DNA of 64,000 bases from Chrysophaeum taylorii (Eukaryota > Sar > Pelagophyceae > Pelagomonadales > Pelagomonadaceae): contig JAQMWT010000057.1 in NCBI GenBank assembly GCA_029834535.1, forward strand, positions 310,001 through 374,000, read 5' to 3'. Positions within the stretch are counted from its first letter, which is position 1, and every line of letters starts with the position of its first letter. Below, one piece after another: positions 42,740 to 52,205 of the stretch. The notes under the pieces are model-generated. The model worked only from the letters and a program-made list of their open reading frames with translations, did no database searches and was not told the DNA's origin. The translations under genes were made by a program, and so were the position numbers.

Positions 42740-43300
42740 TTATCGGTATTGCGCAGCACGTGTGGGGTAGGGTGGAGTCGTCGACCCAGATGAGTATATC
42801 CTCGGGGATACCGATCGACAGAGAGCCACGTAGAGCTGGACGTGGCAGAAGACGGGCTTGGGAAAGAGGACGCCGAACTCGCGGGGCGTCTGGCCCTGGC
42901 TCTTGTTGATCGTTTGGCGTAGGCGGGCCTTAAGCGATACAGGTTGGAGGAGCCTCGGTGACAACGACACGATCGATCATGTATCTGGTACCGTTGCAGT
43001 GGCCGTGCGACGGGTCGAGATTGCGAAGACATTAAGCTCGCGATCAAAGTCAGCATGCCGTTGGTTGTCAGGGAGTTGAAAACTCTACTGTAAAGAGCGA
43101 GGCGTCGTCTTCCGACCCAGCCTAGTCAGCCGAACTCCGAACTCCGACGCCTCGTCTCCGGGAAAAAAAGGCCGCGGTCATGCGCGCGTTGTCAGCATCG
43201 ACAACATCGTTTCGACGGGGCGTGAGAATGGCGCGCTGAAAGAGCCGCCGCGGCTCGTGGAAATAGTCTGCGAGGTCGCCGTAGACGGCTTGGAGGATCA
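42740..43300 (-). pseudogene. PIF1-like helicase fragment, Helitron type
   Basis: On the minus strand, from high to low coordinates, I read YGDLADYFHEPRRLFQRAIL and TPRRNDVVDADNARM, then NLDPSHGHCNGTRYMIDRVV, then RQTINKSQGQTPREFGVLF and PKPVFCHVQLYVALCRSVSP. These correspond in order to the C-terminal helicase blocks of PIF1/Helitron proteins (ILTP, N.NGTR, INKSQGQT, VF.HGQLYVALSR). They occur in different frames and the spacing between the first two is too short, so the gene is broken by deletions and frameshifts. Confidence 0.75.
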
Positions 43301-43308
43301 CTGTCTGG

Positions 43309-43354
43309 CTCTCGCGCCTACCTGATCCTTACTCTCGCGCCTACCTGATCCTTA
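43309..43354. repeat. 23-bp tandem repeat
   Basis: Two perfect copies of a 23-base unit starting ctctcgcgcctacctgatcc lie at 43309-43331 and 43332-43354, at the junction between the helicase fragment and the LINE end. Confidence 0.85.
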
Positions 43355-43377
43355 CCCTAAATCGAGGGACAAGTGAG

Positions 43378-43590
43378 TGGGGGATCGCCAACGCATTAGG
43401 CCGAGCTCGCTGCGCCCTCACCGCCCTCACCCATGTCGCTGCCGCGGGGAACCCCACCCAGGCCGCCCGATCCCAGCAGGACGTCACCCTTCGTCGCACA
43501 TACGTCCGGCGGCAGCATGCGTACGACCTACGGGCGGGGCCCGTCCTCTCTTCGCCTGCCCCACGCCTCGGCGATGACCCCGACTAGGTC
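43378..43590 (+). mobile_element. LINE-type ORF C-terminus, third copy
   Basis: One open frame ends with GIANALGRARCALTALTHVA, LRRTYVRRQHAYDLRAGPVL and SSPAPRLGDDPD then TAG. It is the least damaged of the three related ends and is followed by a 3' region ending in cttagcagtcgacattt. Confidence 0.55.
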
Positions 43591-43968
43591 CCGCGTACTT
43601 ATCTCTGCCCGTCAGGCACATCCATCATACCCCACAACCCCACCCACATCTTTCATGCTCCCCACACACACCCCCGTCTTAGCAGTCGACATTTCAAGAC
43701 AAACAAACTTAGCATTCGACATTTAAAGACAAACAAACAGACAAACAAACAGACAGACAGACAAACATCTGTCGATTAGTAGTTAAGATTATCCGGTGAA
43801 AAAGTTTGTCACCAGTGACGAATACCTTTGTCTTTTAATGTCGACTGCTAAGAGGCGTGTGCGTGTGGGGAGCATGAAGGATGTGGGTGGGGTTGTGGGG
43901 TATGAGGGATGTGCCTGACGGGCGGAGATAAGTACGAGGGTCCTAGTCGGGGTCATCGCTGAGGCGTG
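43562..43968. repeat. Large inverted repeat: two LINE 3' ends tail to tail
   Basis: The arm 43562-43703 and the arm 43827-43968 are reverse complements over about 142 bases with only scattered mismatches. Both contain the end of the LINE ORF, the 3' region (cacatccatcataccccac and similar) and the cttagcagtcgacatt motif, which faces inwards. The 123-bp spacer has acaaacaaacag repeats. Confidence 0.9.
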
Positions 43969-44994
43969 ATACCTTTGTCACCGGTGATTGAGGTTCGGTA
44001 AGTCACCGTTGGAGCGGGGAGGGTTTAGGGATAAATTCAAAGGCCAAGGGCACAGAGGATTCTGAGGGCAAAGGAGTAAACTCAAGGGTTAAGGGCAGCT
44101 ATGATTGGCGGGGGTCGGAGCGTCGAGCGGAAAGGAGAGCTGAGGTTTTAGGAGTAAACTCAAAGGTCCGCGAACGTGCGCTGATCAAAGCAACTTAGAT
44201 TGGCGGGGGCGTCGAGCTGAAGTTAGGAGCTTGAGCGAACGAGGGTTTCAAATATGAGCTGTATCTTAGCCGCCAAAATTCGCGCTTTGGAACAACTGTG
44301 CTTAGCAGTCGACTAAAAAGCTCTTCCGCTAGAGATAGAAAATTTGATTTAGGGTTAGTACTTCCCGTGTTCTAGGGTTAGTTCCCTTAACTCTCACACC
44401 TTTTGATTTTAAGAAAACGCTGTGTTATTCACACCGGCTGTTCTCGTTGTAAAGACAGGAACGAGAGCAGACTGCACTGCTCTCGACTCTGCTGAAGGGT
44501 AACACAGTAAAAACTACTGTTCTCTATCCGCTTCCCAGGCACCCCTCACGTCTTCACCAAACCACCAAAAAAGCCCGGCCCCCGCTCGCACACCACCCTC
44601 TCGAACCCTCGTAGCAGCCTACCCTTCAAAACGCTCGCTCGTTAAAGCCTAAATAAGTTAATAAAGGCCCCTCGACGCCCTTGTCCCCTATCTACCTAGA
44701 TAAGCAGTCGAACTTTAAAAAACCACGCACCAAAACCTTCATCAAGCACCCGCACGTCCCGCATACGTATATACGCCCGTCAGGCACATCTCTTTTGCCC
44801 CACGAAACCACACACATCCTTCATGCGCGACACACACACACTCCTCCTTAGCAGTCGACCTTTACACACGCACCCCCCCCCCTCTTAGCATTCGACCTTT
44901 AAAAACCCTCAAGCCCCCGCACGCGACCCCCCCCCCTCGAAGACGATAAGTCTGACCCAGACGACGATTTGTTGTCACTGTCGACAAGTCCAAG
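43969..44994. other. Repeat-derived sequence before the SEC-C gene
   Basis: It contains two related blocks of ggagtaaactcaa type (about 44085-44145 and 44150-44230), the tagcagtcgac motif at about 44307, 44705, 44850 and a gcattcgac variant at 44888, and C runs near 44870 and 44930. No gene is seen. Confidence 0.5.
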
Positions 44995-45386
44995 ATGTGG
45001 TCCAAGGCTGCTCTTCTTCTTCTCCTCCCTGTGTGCTTCGCTCTGTCGCCTCGGGCTCCATTGGGGCTGCCTAGCACTTGGCGCCCTCTGGCTTGCGCCC
45101 TTTCGAAGACCGACCTCGAGAACTCCAAGGAAACGATCTCGTGTCCGTGTGGCAGCGGCGTGCCTTTTGACCTTTGCTGCGGTGGAATGCTCTCGGCCAA
45201 CAAGGTGTGTCACTACTCGAAGACCTCATGAGACTGACTGTCTGTCTGTCTGTCTGTGTGTCACAGGCTTCCACCCGCAAGATCCGAAAGAAGAATCGCG
45301 CGGGGTTGTCGTTCGATGCGACGTGCCCCTGTGGCAGCGGTGCTCCGTACGATGTGTGCTGTGCTGACGGCCCGCTCTCGACTTAG
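44995..45386 (+). CDS. Small secreted or plastid-targeted protein with two SEC-C motifs, two exons
   Basis: Exons 44995-45204 and 45267-45386 give 109 residues. A signal peptide (MWSKAALLLLLPVCFALSPR) ends in CFALSPRAP, similar to an ASAFAP-type plastid signal. Exon 1 carries CPCGSGVPFDLCCGG and exon 2 carries CPCGSGAPYDVCCAD, both classic SEC-C zinc motifs (CxCxSGxxxxxCC). The 62-nt intron has GT-AG ends and a TGTC repeat; without splicing the protein stops after the first motif. SEC-C motifs bind zinc and, in SecA, SecB or other partners, but the role of this stand-alone pair is unknown. Confidence 0.8.
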
Positions 45387-45775
45387 TGGGCGCGTTTGGT
45401 CGCCTTGACGGAAGTTCCATCCACGCGAAGCTTATATTCGCGACAATGTGTGCTCAAACAGCCACTTGTTTCTCGGAATGTCAAACCAAAGAGACTCTTT
45501 TTCCGCGCGCCGCATTTACCTCTCACATATCCGCGCTTCTTCTTAATTGCCCCCCAAAGTCCTTAGAGGCGTTTTTTTCGCGCCAAAAAACGGCGTCGTC
45601 TCTCCCCACCTGCACCGCAACAAACGAGACTAGCACCTCCGTTAATTAAGGTCGAATAAATGCACGTTTGGCTTGCACAATCGAAAAGACATGAATTGCA
45701 ATAAGAGCTTACGGGGGTGGGGGTAGTTTAATTAATACTTAATGAAAGTGTGGCCGCGTAGGTCTGAAGTAAGTA

Positions 45776-45817
<42 letters not shown>

Positions 45818-46138
45818 AGTTAGTTAGTTAGTTAGTGGCCGTGTTAGTCAATGATCGACAGACAAGGCACCTACCCACCTACCTTCAGGAATAGTAGTAT
45901 CGAGCGGAGACTCGAGAGTATTCGAAGCGGACGGCATACTTTGGCCCTTTTCTTTCCGCGCCGACCCCGTTGCCAGGATGTAGGAGTGGGGCGATATCAC
46001 AGGAGTCATCGACGGTCCTGGGAGTTATTAGTTAACACTGTATCTACGACCGCGAGCGCCGATGCGACGTCGCAGGTTATTGTGACTAAAGACTAGGCGG
46101 GGCTCGGACTCTGCGCGGGCCCAGGCCTTCACCACCGA
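45387..46138. other. Intergenic with (TTAG)n repeat
   Basis: No gene is seen. A tract of gtta/ttag repeats lies at 45771-45836. Confidence 0.5.
45771..45836. repeat. (TTAG)n microsatellite
   Basis: About 15 tandem units of gtta with one interruption (agagttag) near 45817. It is not the telomeric TTAGGG repeat. Confidence 0.9.
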
Positions 46139-49067
46139 TCAGGTATGGCCGACAATGTCGTCGCCGCCAAGGCCGCCGCCGTCATCGAGAACGCCAGGTT
46201 GGGTCGTCACGGCATGGTCACCTGCGTCGAGAGATCGGGGTTTTTTTCGAGCAGGCAGACACGTACGGAGTCGTCGCAAGAGGACGGTGCGCGCGTCGCC
46301 CTCGGAGCGGCGCACGGTTTTGTCGAGGCCACGTTTGGCGCAGAGCAAGCGAAGGTCGGCAACTTTGAGGGACGGCAAGTAACCTTCGTCGTCGTCTCGT
46401 CTTTTTGGTCGGCTCGCATCGGGATGATGCGAAGACGAGGATTTGGCGGGGCTCGGTCGTCGCGTCGCGGTCGTCGGCGAAATTTGCGAAGGAGAAGTGG
46501 TGGCATCGTCCGCCAGGGCGACATTTTTTTGTCGGCGTGCGGTGGTACGTCGTCGTCGTTTCTCGAGAAGGAGGTGCTTGAGTGTGGTTTTGACGTAGTC
46601 CTTGCGTTCGGAGGGGTCGAGGCCGCGCCACTCCCAGTAGGGGATATGTAGGACGGTCCAGCCGCACGCGGCGAGGAGACGCTTTTTGAAGGCCGTCCGG
46701 CCGGTCTCGGTTTGGTTGGCATTGTGGAAGTAGTGGTAGGGGCCGTCGAACTCGATGCCGACGCGCTCGGCGAGCGGCAGGAGCGCGACGTCGATCGAGA
46801 GGCCGTCGGCGGTGACGAGCTCCTCTTGGACGTCGATCCCGAGCGCTCTAACGGCCTCGGCGACTTCTTCCTGCGCGCGCGACGGCGAGGGTTCGAGGGT
46901 CGCGAGTGCCTGGCGGAGCGCAGAGAGGAAGGCGGGCGGAGCGCGCGCGACGTCCGAGACGATCGCCGCGCTGCCCTCGGCCTCGTAGCGCGCGTGCAAG
47001 ACGACTTGATGGAGCTGGCGGAGCTCCTCGAGATTGAAGCCCCACCGACGATCGTTTGTCGAGGCCTCCTCCGGCGTCGAGGCGTTATTTTTGTCGCGGT
47101 GCGCGCTCTGCGCTCGTTCGTCCTCCTCGTTGGCGGCGCGGGCCTTGTCGACGATGCCGCGCCAGAGGAGCTTGTGCAAGGCGGGGTCGACGCGATTGGA
47201 GCAGGCGTAGGCCCAGGCGAGGTTGGCGAGTTCTTGGGCGGTGAGTCCGGAGGCGGCGCCGGATTCGGTTCGTCCGGCGCTGAGCGCGAGCATGCCGGCG
47301 GCGAGCGCGTCGAACACGCCGGGTCTCTGGCGATAGTCGACCTTGGAGAAGGCCCAGGCGAGGTTCGAGAATTCCTGGGGCTTGAGGCGCGAGCAGCGGC
47401 GCGAAACCCCGGGCGAGCTCCCGGGGCCGAGGAGCTCGAGGGCGATCGCGTCGAAGAGCGCGGGTGCGCAGAGGTCGGCGCTCGCGTAGGACCAGGCGAC
47501 GTTCGAGAGGCCTTGGGGCGTGAGGCGCGAGACGCGGGGCGCGATCTCCGCCGCGACGTCGTCGAGGAATTGCGCGTTGCGGCGCGCCTCGTCGCTCGTC
47601 GCGAAGGCCCACAACAAGTTGACGATGCCCTGGTCGCTGAAAGTGTCGAGGCGCGGGCCCGCCTCGGCCGCCAATTCGTCGAACAATTCCGAGCATCTCA
47701 CGCCCGCGGTCGCGAAAGCCCACGCCGCGTTGGAGAGCTCCTGCGGCTTGAATTCGTGGAGGCGCGTCATCGCCTCGTCGGCGATCGCGAGAAAGAGGCC
47801 GATGTCGCGCGACCGCGGCGCGCCGCGGCCCGCCGTCGCAAAGGCCCACGCCATGTTCGCGAGGTTTTGCGCGATGAACCGCCCCAGGAGGGGCCGCGAG
47901 TGCGTCGCGAGCTCGTCGAAGAGCGGGTCGGACCGCTCCCTCGCCGTCGCGAAGGACCACGCGATGTTCCCGAGCTCCTGGGGATTGTAGTCGTCCATTC
48001 TGTCCAAGGTCGCGCGCGAAACGATCGCGAAAAAGGTGCGTCGCGCCTCGGCCGAGCACCCGCCGGGCATGACCTTGGCGACCGACCACGCGACGTTGGC
48101 CACGTTCTGCGGCTGCGCCATCTCGCCGCGGTCCCCGCGGAGCTTGCGTCCCATCGCGGCCGTCGCGGCGTCCCAGAACGCCTCGCTCTGCGCCGGCTCG
48201 AACCCCGTGGTCGCGACCGCCCACACCGTGTTGGCCAGTTCCTGCGGCTTGAAGTCGTCGAACCGCCGCGTCGCGACCGCGCACGCCGCTCGGTACAGCT
48301 CGGAACACGACTCGGCCGCCGTCTTCGCACTCGGCGCTCCAATATCGCGGCCGAAGAGCTTGGCCAGCGCCCACACGAGGTTGGCCAACTCCTGCGGCGA
48401 AAAGTCGGCGATGCGCGCGACGGCCGAAGCGGCCAGCGCGCCGGCGAGCTCGGGAGCCTCGAGACCGGTCGTTCCGAGCGCCCACGCGACGTTCGCGAGC
48501 TCCTGCGTGTTAAACTCATCGACTGCGCGGGACGACCGCGCCGCGAGGGCCTCGAGCAGCCGCACGAGCTCGCCGCGCAGCCGGCCGTTCCACGTCGACG
48601 AGTACAGCTTGGCCGACGCCCAGCACGCGTTTCCGATAGTCCTCGCCGACCACTCTTCTTCCTCGACGACCACCTTGGCGCGCGTCGCCGCCGCGAGCGA
48701 ACAGATCCGCGCGATCGACCGCGGCTCGACGTAGCCCCGTCGCGGCCGCTTCTTTGCCAACCACGTCAGCGCGGTCGCGTAGTTGACCGGCACGAAATCC
48801 CGCCCGGATTCGTCGAACACGTCCAGGATTTCGTCGGCCGACTCCGCAAACCGAGAGATCCGTTGGTTCACCTTGATCGCCGCCAGCCCGATCCTGCTAT
48901 CGGATCCGCGCCGCTGCGCCGACCACCGCGTTCTCCCGCCTCGAGGGGCCGACCGTCGCCCCTGGCCGACGCCCGCCCGCTTACGACTCGCCTGCCGCCC
49001 TCCACTCTGCCGCCGCCCAGGCCCGTCGGCGCCCTCACGCCGCCGTTGCTGCTGCTGTTTCACACCA

Positions 49068-49099
<32 letters not shown>

Positions 49100-49333
49100 C
49101 GCCGCGTTCGTCGCCGCCAGGTCGTCGTCGTCGTCGTCGCTTAGCGCCGGCGTCGTCGTCGTCCGAGCAAAGAACTCGGACGATGACGACGACGACGCCA
49201 CCGCGCACGCGGGCCGCAAAACCCCGACCGCATGTGGCACCTGATGCAGCGGCGGCGGCGGCGGCGGCGGCACTAGCGCGCCCCCGCAGATCGCGGCCGT
49301 GGCCGTGACTAGGATCCTCACCGCTCGTCCCAT
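46139..49333 (-). CDS. RAP-domain organellar RNA-binding protein with helical repeats and a SAP-like tail
   Basis: 1064 residues. The N-terminus is hydrophobic (ILVTATAAICGGALVPPPPP), followed by Ser and Arg runs, and looks like an organelle-targeting signal, plastid by its form. Residues about 225-680 hold some ten to twelve helical repeats of about 37 residues with the consensus F.PQELANxxWAxA, as in the RAP/FASTK-like proteins that stabilise or process organellar RNA. The RAP domain is at about 845-915 (VGIEFDGPYHYF, ACGWTVLHIPYWEW). A SAP-like motif follows at about 982-1030 (YLPSLKVADLRLLCAKRGLD). Family knowledge suggests RNA processing or ribosome assembly in plastid or mitochondrion. 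The gene has no intron over 3.2 kb. Confidence 0.85.
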
Positions 49334-49535
49334 GACTCAACCACCACCGGTATCCGTATATCTCTGACTCACGAACTTCCCCCAAATGACGACGACCAGC
49401 ACCATTGTTATCGGTGTATCTATCTATCTATCTGTTCCGGGCAGCAAGAAAAAATAAAGAATTTAGGATCGAGCGCTTTGCGGCATCCATTACACCTTGG
49501 TGACGACGTAGGAGAGCGGCCATCCGCCACGATCG
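49334..49535. promoter_or_regulatory. Bidirectional intergenic region
   Basis: 202 bases separate the start codons of the RAP gene (minus) and the ACOT9-like gene (plus). A (TATC)n tract lies at 49417-49433. No clear core-promoter element is seen. Confidence 0.4.
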
Positions 49536-50795
49536 ATGCTGCTGGTGCTCGGGAGGCGTGTTGTTGTTGGTGCGAGGGCGGCCCCCCGGGTCGCGCGGTG
49601 GGTGTCGGAGAAGGCGTACACGATCGACGTGGATGGCGCATCGATGCACCGCAGCGCCATCACTCAGCAACTGTGGTCTCTGCGGTGCGACCAGGGGTCA
49701 TGCGCGCCGCCGGCGCCGAATCCTGACGGTACGCGGCACCCCTCGCACGCGCGCGTGGTCGTGCGGTACGAGCTGACGCGCGACGCCGAGCTCCGGCAGC
49801 GGTACGAGTCGGCATTCGGTACGATGCGCATGGGCGTCCTCTTCGAAGACATGGACGCGATCGCGGGAAGCGTCGCGTGGCGACACGTCGACGACGCCAA
49901 CCCCGAGACCGACCCGCCTATTTTGGTCACCGCGTCGTGCGAAAAAATTGAACTCCGCGATCAGCTTTCTTTGGACGCCGACTACTCGCTCGTCGGCCAG
50001 GTCGTCTGGACGGGCTCGTCGAGCCTAGAGATCGTCGTCGAACTCGTCAAAAAAAACGCTGTCGTCGCGCTCTCGGGCGTCTTCACCTACGTCGCGCGCC
50101 ACCGCGATGGCTCGGGGGCTGCCAAGGTCTATCAGATTGTGCCCCAGACCGAGGACGAAATCGAGAGACGCGACGCCGCCGAGGTCAAGCAGGCCGCGCT
50201 CAAGGCTGCCCGCGCCGCCGCCAAGGGCAAGCCCCGCGACGCTCTGTCGCCGACGCAGGCGATGCGCGTTGAAGAGCTCCTTGCCGACGCGGCCGTCTTG
50301 CGCGACTTTCCGGGACAGGCCGACGACGGCCTCGTCTTGATGTCCCGCACGACGCTCCGGAACGCCATCATGTGCCACCCCCAAGAGCGCAACACTGCCG
50401 GCCGGATATTCGGGGGAGTCCTCATGCGCCGGGCCCTCGAAATTGCCTTCGCGACAGCCTACCGCTTCGGCGGCGCCGAGCCCCGCCTCGTTGAGTTGGA
50501 ACGCGTCGAGTTCATCCGCCCCGTCGACGTTGGCGCGCTTCTCGCCTTGAACTCGTTCGTCACGCTCTCCGAGCAGCCTCGGGATGTGTCGCTACATCCA
50601 CCCCTCGTCCACGTCCATGTCCAGGCCCGCACCTGGAGGCCCCAACGCCGCGAGTCCATGCTCGCGAACACCTTTTCCTTCGTCTTTGCCCTTCCGGGTG
50701 CCCCGAGACCCCTCAAGACTGTCGTCCCCACCACCAGGATTGAGGCCGAGCTCCAAGTCCGCGCCAACAAGCGCCTCGACAACGACGACGATTAG
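49536..50795 (+). CDS. ACOT9-type acyl-CoA thioesterase (double hotdog)
   Basis: 419 residues. The basic N-terminus (LGRRVVVGARAAPRVARWVS) is a likely mitochondrial presequence. Two hotdog domains are seen: the first at about residues 75-195 with MRMGVLFEDMDAIAGSVAWR (family pattern RxGxxxEDLDxxAG), the second at about 265-400 with NTAGRIFGGVLMRRALEIAF. This is the layout of mammalian ACOT9 and its relatives, which hydrolyse acyl-CoA in mitochondria. An Ala-rich linker (residues about 217-235) joins the domains. The gene has no intron, and the C-terminus ends in an Asp run. Confidence 0.85.
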   Translation: MLLVLGRRVVVGARAAPRVARWVSEKAYTIDVDGASMHRSAITQQLWSLRCDQGSCAPPAPNPDGTRHPSHARVVVRYELTRDAELRQRYESAFGTMRMGVLFEDMDAIAGSVAWRHVDDANPETDPPILVTASCEKIELRDQLSLDADYSLVGQVVWTGSSSLEIVVELVKKNAVVALSGVFTYVARHRDGSGAAKVYQIVPQTEDEIERRDAAEVKQAALKAARAAAKGKPRDALSPTQAMRVEELLADAAVLRDFPGQADDGLVLMSRTTLRNAIMCHPQERNTAGRIFGGVLMRRALEIAFATAYRFGGAEPRLVELERVEFIRPVDVGALLALNSFVTLSEQPRDVSLHPPLVHVHVQARTWRPQRRESMLANTFSFVFALPGAPRPLKTVVPTTRIEAELQVRANKRLDNDDD

Positions 50796-51093
50796 CTTTC
50801 ACTACCACCGCCACCCTTGGATCGATCGATCGATCCTGGCTTCTTCTTATTCATCCAAATCTAGCAGCCGCAAACGGCGCGTGTCATTTCTGTCTGTAGA
50901 CTGCATCACCCATTTTCTCCTGAGCAGGTGAGGGGTCTGGTGGCGAGGAGTCCTCAAAAACAGACGATCTCCAGGTGGCCGGAGCTAGCCTTGCCCGAGG
51001 ACCTAACTACTATTAGTACTTCGCGTGAGCCCGCGCCCAACAATAAAAACATTAACATTGCGTGTTTCCGTGAGGCGCACTTGTCGATTTTTG

Positions 51094-51133
<40 letters not shown>

Positions 51134-51203
51134 TTCGTTCGTTCGTTCACATGGAATGAATGGTACTTTTATTGTGTGGGGTGCCGAGAACTGCCGCGGC
51201 CAC
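50796..51203. other. 3' region between convergent genes with a (TGCG)n repeat
   Basis: No gene. The repeat gtgc/gttc tract lies at 51092-51148. Confidence 0.5.
51092..51148. repeat. (GTGC)n-(GTTC)n microsatellite
   Basis: About ten tgcg units followed by four ttcg units. It lies just downstream of the BART gene stop on the opposite strand. Confidence 0.9.
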
Positions 51204-52205
51204 TTACTTGTGAGGACCACCACCCGCATCTCGCTTCTTGGGGACCGGTTGGCGCTTGTAGAAGAACTCGTGGACCACGATGCCATCAGGGCGCTCGACC
51301 TCCGCGGTGCATCTCAGGTGCGGCCCAACGAGCTCCCACGTGTAGACAATGGCGCAGCCTTTCGACAAGCCCGAGGGCTTGAGGCTCCTCACGACGACGC
51401 GGCCGCCGGCGTCGAGACTCGCGACCCACGGCGACCTGATGCCACCGGCATTGAGCACGTCGCGCCGTTGGCCGTCCGTCGTGAAGACTTGCTTGTGACG
51501 GCCCGTGATGGTGTCCGAGATGAATGTGACCGTGCCGCGTTCTTGCGCGACGACGAGACCTTTTGTGGAAAAGAGCGAACCGCGGAAGAGGCCGCACAGA
51601 CTCCTCGGGACACCAACCGCCGCCAAATAGCGGTCCAGACCCGCCTTGACGTCGGTGAGTTCCAGGGCCCCATCCTTGGTCGCGATGCGCCAGACGCCCG
51701 AGATATTTTCGCCGTCTTTCGATTCCATCGTATTGTTGGCGAGGTCTCTCGCTCTGCGAAGATTGTTGTCCTCGCGCGCCATGAGACCCATTTGCTCGAC
51801 GAAGTAGGCGTACTCGGTGATCGAGAGGATCGACGGCAGGAACTCGTCGTCGAGCATGCCGGACCGACGCGCTCGCTGGACCATCCCAAACACTCCGCGC
51901 GGCTCGAGCTGGTGCACCCCACAGAAGTCGTCCAGCAGCTTTTCGATGAGTTGCGTGAACTTCTCGAAGACGCCGGTCCACTCCAGACGCTGTTCCGAGT
52001 CGACGTCGGCGTCCTCGAATCCCTCGCAGTGCGCGTCGAAGAACATGTTTACTTCCTTGCGGAACTTGGCGCTCGTGACAAAGTGACAGAACGCACGAAT
52101 CGTCGGCGACAAAATATCGTCTTCTTCTTCCTCCTTGCAGCACCGTGCGTTCGAGCTGTAGGCCACCTTCTCGTCGTCGTCGTCGTCGTCGTCGTGCTTG
52201 CCCAT
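51204..52205 (-). CDS. BART-domain protein with a C-terminal calycin-like half
   Basis: 333 residues from the ATG at 52205. I chose this Met because the protein then begins MGKHDDDDDDDEK directly before the domain; a longer frame reaches 52367. Residues about 30-140 match the ARL2-binding BART fold (FCHFVTSAKFRKEVNMFFDA, HCEGFEDADVDSEQRLEWTG, VFEKFTQLIEKLLDDF), which binds GTP-loaded ARL2/ARL3-type GTPases in cilia and at mitochondria. Residues about 170-325 read as a beta-rich barrel (ISGVWRIATKDGALELTDV, then VVVAQERGTVTFISD and CTAEVERPDGIVVHEFFYKR), resembling fatty-acid-binding or lipocalin-like proteins. The second assignment is by pattern only. The pairing would join a small-GTPase adaptor to a possible lipid carrier. 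Confidence 0.75.
   Translation of the reverse strand: MGKHDDDDDDDEKVAYSSNARCCKEEEEDDILSPTIRAFCHFVTSAKFRKEVNMFFDAHCEGFEDADVDSEQRLEWTGVFEKFTQLIEKLLDDFCGVHQLEPRGVFGMVQRARRSGMLDDEFLPSILSITEYAYFVEQMGLMAREDNNLRRARDLANNTMESKDGENISGVWRIATKDGALELTDVKAGLDRYLAAVGVPRSLCGLFRGSLFSTKGLVVAQERGTVTFISDTITGRHKQVFTTDGQRRDVLNAGGIRSPWVASLDAGGRVVVRSLKPSGLSKGCAIVYTWELVGPHLRCTAEVERPDGIVVHEFFYKRQPVPKKRDAGGGPHK

Noticed and set aside
43562-43968. Inverted repeat as terminal inverted repeats of a DNA transposon
   Set aside because: The arms contain the end of a LINE ORF and its 3' region, so two LINE tails facing each other explain it better.
45771-45836. Possible telomeric repeat
   Set aside because: The unit is TTAG, not TTAGGG or TTTAGGG, and lies between genes; treated as a microsatellite.
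46712-49144. An 810-codon open frame opposite the RAP gene
   Set aside because: Composition is Arg/Leu/Glu-rich in the way of antisense frames, with no domain, while the minus strand encodes clear repeats and a RAP domain.
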